Assembly (NCBI GenBank): GCA_021811635.1
Contig: JAJZNS010000019.1
Coordinates: forward strand, 1 to 8,353
DNA from: Thermoplasmata archaeon
GTDB lineage: Archaea > Thermoplasmatota > Thermoplasmata > Thermoplasmatales > Thermoplasmataceae
Reading direction: 5' to 3'
Length of the DNA stretch: 8,353 nucleotides
The translations under genes and the position numbers were made by a program. The notes under the pieces were generated by a model. The model had not been told where the DNA came from, searched no databases, and saw only the letters and a list, made by a program, of their open reading frames with translations. Within the stretch, counting starts at the first letter, position 1; every line of letters begins with the position of its first letter. Shown in pieces: positions 5,502 to 8,353 of the stretch.

Positions 5502-5990
5502 TCATGTTCGACTCATTCTTGAAAGCCTGATTGCCCTGTATACCAGCGCAAGCCTTAAAAAAGGAAGCCCCTGAAATTTTTCATAAGGGAATCCCTTTCG
5601 GAATTTCTCAATCTTGCTAAGCCTGACGTACCAGTGCATTAGTTCAGATACCATTATTGCGGCATCAGTCAGATCTATTGTTCTTTCTTCTCTGGTGCCC
5701 AACAGCCTGACAACCGTATCATCCTCAATCTCTTCCCCCAAAGAGAGGTCAACCAGAAATTTATGTGAAGGGGGTTCAGTAAAATTTACGAGAGAATTAG
5801 AGAGATCCGAAAGGTAACGCATCATTTTTTCATATTTCTCTGACCATGCGGTATCTTTGATTCTTAACCTGGCAAGAGCTACCGCAAGGTGGTTCTTCTG
5901 CCAGAAAAATCTTTCAACCACCGAGTCAAGCTCTTCGATTGTACCTGACAAAACGCATTCGAAAGTTGGGAATCCCGCTTCCTTATCCAT
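5502..5990 (-). CDS. Hypothetical soluble helical protein
   Basis: A 162-residue protein that I do not recognise. It has one cysteine, no membrane segment and no signal peptide. It looks largely alpha-helical, with charged amphipathic stretches at about residues 18-42, 48-70, 105-130 and 143-158. The central part is acidic (G-E-E-I-E-D-D, 85-91) and the C-terminal third is strongly basic (R-x2-R-x-S-R-M-S-R at the end). That polarity could suit protein or nucleic-acid contact, but this is inference. The ATG at 5990 has a TATA-like AATTAATA at -30 to -23, which supports both the start and expression. It stands alone between the MFS gene (convergent) and the PP-loop ATPase (divergent). Confidence 0.65.
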   Translation of the reverse strand: MDKEAGFPTFECVLSGTIEELDSVVERFFWQKNHLAVALARLRIKDTAWSEKYEKMMRYLSDLSNSLVNFTEPPSHKFLVDLSLGEEIEDDTVVRLLGTREERTIDLTDAAIMVSELMHWYVRLSKIEKFRKGFPYEKFQGLPFLRLALVYRAIRLSRMSRT

Positions 5991-6012
5991 AGACGCAGTA
6001 ACTTTTATTGAG

Positions 6013-6020
6013 TATTAATT
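6013..6020 (-). promoter_or_regulatory. TATA-like box of the helical protein gene
   Basis: On the minus strand this reads AATTAATA, at -30 to -23 from the ATG at 5990, again at leaderless spacing. Confidence 0.45.
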
Positions 6021-6221
6021 GGTATCGTCTAAATACAGCCGGAGACGGTAGAGTATCCAATGGAAAGCTGGGTTGTTCCTATTCAGGCAGTTTCCCTTTG
6101 TAACTGGCATAACCGGATAAAACTCTCTCTTTCATTTTAAGCGGTTCAGGAAGATTTCAAAATGGACATAACACCCAAATCAGGAAAGAACTGAAAGGGG
6201 GCAAGGCTCCCTGCGGAAGTG

Positions 6222-6227
6222 TTATTT
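6222..6227 (+). promoter_or_regulatory. Weak TATA-like element before the PP-loop ATPase gene
   Basis: TTATTT is centred about 26 bases before the ATG at 6250. The position fits the pattern of the other genes, but the sequence is a poor match. Confidence 0.22.
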
Positions 6228-6249
6228 CTCATCAGACATGCTGTAATTT

Positions 6250-6927
6250 ATGAGAGATACAGGGAAGCCGAAGGCAATTGTCTCATGGAGTTCTGGCAAG
6301 GACTCTGCGTTTGCCCTCTTCAAGGTAATGCAGTCAGGGGAATTTGACGTGGTGGCAATGCTCACTACCGTAACGTCAGATTATGACAGGGTATCCATGC
6401 ATGGGGTGAGAAGGGAACTGCTGCTCCGGCAGTCCAGAGCCCTGGGATTGCCACTGATAGAAGTTGAGATACCTGCCAAATGCACTAACGAGATTTACGA
6501 GGCAAAGATGGGGGCGGCAATGTCCAGGGCGAAAGCTTCCGGTGTTGAATACGTGATCTTTGGGGATATATTCCTCGAGGATGTCAGGAAATACCGGGAG
6601 GAAAAACTTTCAGGCACAGGGATATCTCCAGTTTTCCCTCTATGGGGAGAGAAAACCTCCAATCTTGCCATCGGTATAATTGAGTCTGGTATCAGGGCGA
6701 GAGTTTCCTGTCTTGATCCAGAAAAGTTAAACAGGAAACTTGGTGGTGCTCTGTTCGACAGGGACTTTTTGGACTCCATTCCTGATAACGTCGATCCCTG
6801 TGGTGAGAATGGGGAATTTCACACCTTCGTAGAATCCTCACCCCTTTTCAGTGAGCCGATAGCAATCAGTGTGGGAGAAAGCGTTCAGAGGGACAGATTC
6901 CTGTATACGGACCTTCTTCCATCCTGA
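6250..6927 (+). CDS. PP-loop ATPase, Dph6/adenine nucleotide alpha hydrolase family
   Basis: A 225-residue cytoplasmic protein of the family containing diphthine-ammonia ligase (Dph6). That enzyme uses ATP and ammonium for the last step of diphthamide synthesis on elongation factor 2. The PP-loop S-x-S-S-G-K-D-S (12-19) binds ATP pyrophosphate. Later family blocks are F-G-D-I-F-L-E-D-V-R-x-Y-R-E (104-117), F-P-L-W-G (129-133) and the C-terminal D-P-C-G-E-N-G-E-F-H-T-F-V (182-194). The length is that of the single-domain form, without the C-terminal YjgF-like domains of eukaryotic Dph6. The exact wording of the second and last blocks recalls the group widespread in bacteria that do not make diphthamide, so a different substrate is possible. 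Its ATG is clear; no partner diphthamide gene lies nearby. Family is firm, exact reaction is not. Confidence 0.85.
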   Translation: MRDTGKPKAIVSWSSGKDSAFALFKVMQSGEFDVVAMLTTVTSDYDRVSMHGVRRELLLRQSRALGLPLIEVEIPAKCTNEIYEAKMGAAMSRAKASGVEYVIFGDIFLEDVRKYREEKLSGTGISPVFPLWGEKTSNLAIGIIESGIRARVSCLDPEKLNRKLGGALFDRDFLDSIPDNVDPCGENGEFHTFVESSPLFSEPIAISVGESVQRDRFLYTDLLPS

Positions 6928-6989
6928 TATACAACCTGCTTGGATGCGTAGACTCGCTTATCATGCCAGCATTATTGCTTCAGCTTTTG

Positions 6990-7006
6990 CCGCGAATCAA
7001 ACGCGG
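6990..7006. repeat. GC-rich hairpin CCGCG/CGCGG
   Basis: A perfect five-base stem with the seven-base loop AATCAAA, 63 bases past the stop of the PP-loop ATPase gene. It could be a 3'-end hairpin, but no T tract follows it. Confidence 0.3.
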
Positions 7007-7045
7007 GGAAAGGGAACAAAAGGTTTTCCACTTTCATCAGTCAGA

Positions 7046-7060
7046 TAACCCTAAAGGTTA
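7046..7060. repeat. TAACC/GGTTA inverted repeat upstream of the glycosyltransferase
   Basis: A perfect five-base inverted repeat around CTAAA. Its right part, AAAGGTTA (7053-7060), is identical to the right arm of the longer inverted repeat at 1764-1788. It lies about 140 bases before the glycosyltransferase TATA-like box. Confidence 0.28.
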
Positions 7061-7198
7061 CAGCGACTTTGTGAAAATGGACTGACTGCAATATTTGGCA
7101 ATATCAGATAATCAGCAGGAATACCGCCATCCCGAAGAAGCAAGCAACATTGAGTGCATTCATATCATGGCGCAATGAATTTCAGAGATGGAAAGATT

Positions 7199-7210
7199 GA
7201 TATTTTGATA
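7199..7210 (+). promoter_or_regulatory. TATA-like region of the glycosyltransferase gene
   Basis: An A+T-rich GATATTTTGATA is centred about 26 bases before the ATG at 7230, matching the leaderless spacing of the other genes. Confidence 0.4.
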
Positions 7211-7229
7211 TTCGGTAGCAAAGGCAATA

Positions 7230-8024
7230 ATGGATCGGTACGCAGATTGCAAAGTGGATGTTCTGATTAGGACTTTTAATTCAGGTCAAACATTGAAGAC
7301 ATGCCTGAACTCGGTAACCAAGCACGTCCCATATTCCAGAATACTCATTGCAGATCATTTAAGCACTGATGAAACCCGGAGGATAGGAGAGTCATTCAAC
7401 GCAGAGATAATCTCTGAAGATATAGGATTGGGCTATGCCACTAAACTGCTTATCTCGAAAGCAAAAACAGAGTATTTGTTATTCGTGGACAGTGATGTGG
7501 AAGTGGTCAGGGATGGTTTCGTAGAGGAGGCGATAAAGCTTTTGGGCAAAGGCAGGACAGGAGCAGTTGTTGGCTGTGCACTGGGTCACAGATTCCTCTT
7601 TGGAATTCCTCTTGGGCTGACCATTATGGGCACGAAATTCGCGATCACGGTATCTATTCCAGATAACGTTCAGGGGAGGGAGACATTCTATTTTGAGGAA
7701 GCCTTGCGCAGGAATCATCTGAAAGTGGCATACATAAGTGACGCTATGATCCACAGATCCACTTACAGACAGGTAAGTTATTGGCCAGAATGGCAAGGGG
7801 CACAGATCAGGCTGACCCCGTCCAGGCATATGGGCCAGTTGCTTAATGCAATTGCAGTAGTATTCTTGATGCATCTGAACAGCAAAAGTGTTAAAAATTT
7901 CCTATATTCCCCAATCTATTACCTGAAGATCCTGCGTGGGTACTGCCAGCCAGAAAAATATGGATTAATGGACAGGAGAAAAGCTGGACTATACTTGAAT
8001 AAGGAGGCAGGCAAGCCAGAATAG
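7230..8024 (+). CDS. Family 2 (GT-A) glycosyltransferase
   Basis: A 264-residue protein likely to transfer a sugar from a nucleotide-sugar donor. The GT-A fold is marked by the N-terminal strand V-D-V-L-I-R-T-F-N-S (9-18), which holds the nucleotide. It continues with A-D-x2-S-T-D-E-T (41-49) and the D-S-D metal-binding motif (D87, D89) after a hydrophobic strand. G-R-E-T (149-152) and F-E-E (155-157) are candidates for the acceptor-side acidic residues. Residues 204-216 are hydrophobic and may attach the enzyme to the membrane. The length is that of a minimal GT2 enzyme. The acceptor is unknown; a lipid-linked oligosaccharide, S-layer glycan or membrane glycolipid would all be plausible in this kind of archaeon. 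No other glycan gene is adjacent, so it is not in an evident glycan cluster. Confidence 0.88.
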   Translation: MDRYADCKVDVLIRTFNSGQTLKTCLNSVTKHVPYSRILIADHLSTDETRRIGESFNAEIISEDIGLGYATKLLISKAKTEYLLFVDSDVEVVRDGFVEEAIKLLGKGRTGAVVGCALGHRFLFGIPLGLTIMGTKFAITVSIPDNVQGRETFYFEEALRRNHLKVAYISDAMIHRSTYRQVSYWPEWQGAQIRLTPSRHMGQLLNAIAVVFLMHLNSKSVKNFLYSPIYYLKILRGYCQPEKYGLMDRRKAGLYLNKEAGKPE

Positions 8025-8232
8025 GTTGCTTCGATAGACCCCTTCAGCTTTATTGGAAATTTTGTATGTATGCCGTTTCATGCCATTTGAGGGCAGAATC
8101 AGGTATCGTTCTTCGGCAGTGAAGCGCAGGAGGCAATCCTTCTGCCGCCAACCATCATTTTAGGTTCCCTGCATTCCTGGACAATGTTGACTCAGGGGCA
8201 ATAAAGGGACAGGCCAAAGGATAAAAGTGGAG

Positions 8233-8242
8233 TTTTTTAATA
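8233..8242 (+). promoter_or_regulatory. TATA box of tRNA-Leu, overlapping a T6 tract
   Basis: TTTTTTAATA ends 25 bases before the tRNA. A start at about 8265 would give a very short leader. The same T6 run (8233-8238) could terminate read-through from the glycosyltransferase gene, which has no stronger T tract after its stop. Confidence 0.4.
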
Positions 8243-8267
8243 CACCGGGGAATTAAGGGCGAAATCA

Positions 8268-8352
8268 GCGGAGGTTGTCGAGCTAGGTTAAAGGCGATGG
8301 ATTCAGGGTCCATTCCCGTAGGGGTCCGCCGGTTCAAATCCGGCCCTCCGCA
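8268..8352 (+). tRNA. tRNA-Leu (anticodon CAG)
   Basis: A complete type II tRNA of 85 bases. The acceptor stem GCGGAGG (8268-8274) pairs fully with CCTCCGC (8345-8351), and the discriminator is A8352. The D-stem is GTC/GGC, with a G-T pair, and GG sits in the D loop. The anticodon stem ATGGA/TCCAT (8297-8301 and 8309-8313) encloses the loop TTCAGGG with anticodon CAG at 8304-8306, reading CUG codons. A long variable arm (8314-8327) with a CCC/GGG stem marks leucine or serine, and the anticodon settles on leucine. The T-stem GCCGG/CCGGC (8328-8332 and 8340-8344) has the loop TTCAAAT. No intron is present and the CCA end is not encoded, since T follows the discriminator, as is common in archaea. 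Confidence 0.96.
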
Positions 8353-8353
8353 T

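Larger units (their letters stand above)
6928..7229. other. 302-base intergenic region with two small hairpins
   Basis: No gene is visible between the PP-loop ATPase and the glycosyltransferase. Two perfect five-base-arm inverted repeats are present: 6990-7006 (CCGCG, seven-base loop, CGCGG) and 7046-7060 (TAACC, five-base loop, GGTTA). The promoter of the glycosyltransferase lies at the right end. I found no clear C and D boxes of a guide RNA. Confidence 0.45.

Noticed and set aside
5245..5574. 109-codon plus-strand frame overlapping the MFS end and the helical protein
   Set aside because: It lies out of frame within two better-supported genes and has a composition (Trp, His and Arg rich) typical of a shifted membrane-protein frame.
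6928..7229. C/D box guide RNA near the TGA and CTGA sequences around 7070-7090
   Set aside because: CTGA-like boxes occur, but no matching RTGATGA C box lies at the required distance.
7479..7874. 131-codon minus-strand frame inside the glycosyltransferase
   Set aside because: The plus strand encodes all GT-A motifs over this span; the antisense product has no coherent fold signature.
8155..8337. 60-codon open frame on the minus strand at the right end
   Set aside because: It runs antisense through most of the tRNA-Leu gene, and its product has no recognisable features.
8268..8353. tRNA-Leu as an integration site with an attached mobile element
   Set aside because: No integrase and no direct repeat of the tRNA 3' end are found in this window. 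The sequence beyond the tRNA is not available, so an element on the right cannot be excluded.

Overview
The window most likely comes from a thermoacidophilic archaeon of the Thermoplasmata (Thermoplasmatales-like). This is an inference from three things. (1) TATA-like boxes are centred about 26 bases upstream of most chosen start codons, with no clear Shine-Dalgarno sequences, which fits archaeal leaderless transcription. (2) The type II tRNA-Leu at the right end has an archaeal look and no encoded CCA. (3) The proteins are archaeal in style and rich in AGG/AGA arginine and ATA isoleucine codons. No gene names a species.

Left part (1-1400): a DUF998-type membrane protein enters from beyond the left edge. 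It meets tail-to-tail, with a 29-base overlap, an orphan D12-class (Dam-like) DNA adenine methyltransferase on the minus strand. A 494-base gap follows, holding the methyltransferase promoter and an 8-bp-arm inverted repeat. Next is an unrecognised multi-pass membrane protein (1856-2419).

Middle (2420-5990): a 396-base gap carries a 13-bp palindrome and a 9-bp direct repeat. It leads to a secreted, membrane-anchored, Ser/Gly/Asn-rich protein (2816-3370) with a strong TATA box. After that come a four-cysteine zinc-ribbon protein, and a single-domain cupin divergent from an MFS transporter. A soluble helical protein of unknown function lies on the minus strand.

Right part (5991-8353): a PP-loop ATPase of the Dph6/adenine nucleotide alpha hydrolase family, a family 2 glycosyltransferase, and a complete tRNA-Leu(CAG) ending one base from the window edge.

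The genes do not form an evident operon or pathway. Almost every one has its own promoter and strand switches are frequent, so this reads as ordinary chromosome with scattered single-gene units. I see no CRISPR array, insertion sequence, prophage, toxin-antitoxin pair or recognisable defence island. The most useful points are the start-site corrections implied by TATA spacing, the subfamily question for the Dph6-like protein, the unpaired methyltransferase, and several intergenic inverted repeats that may be operators.
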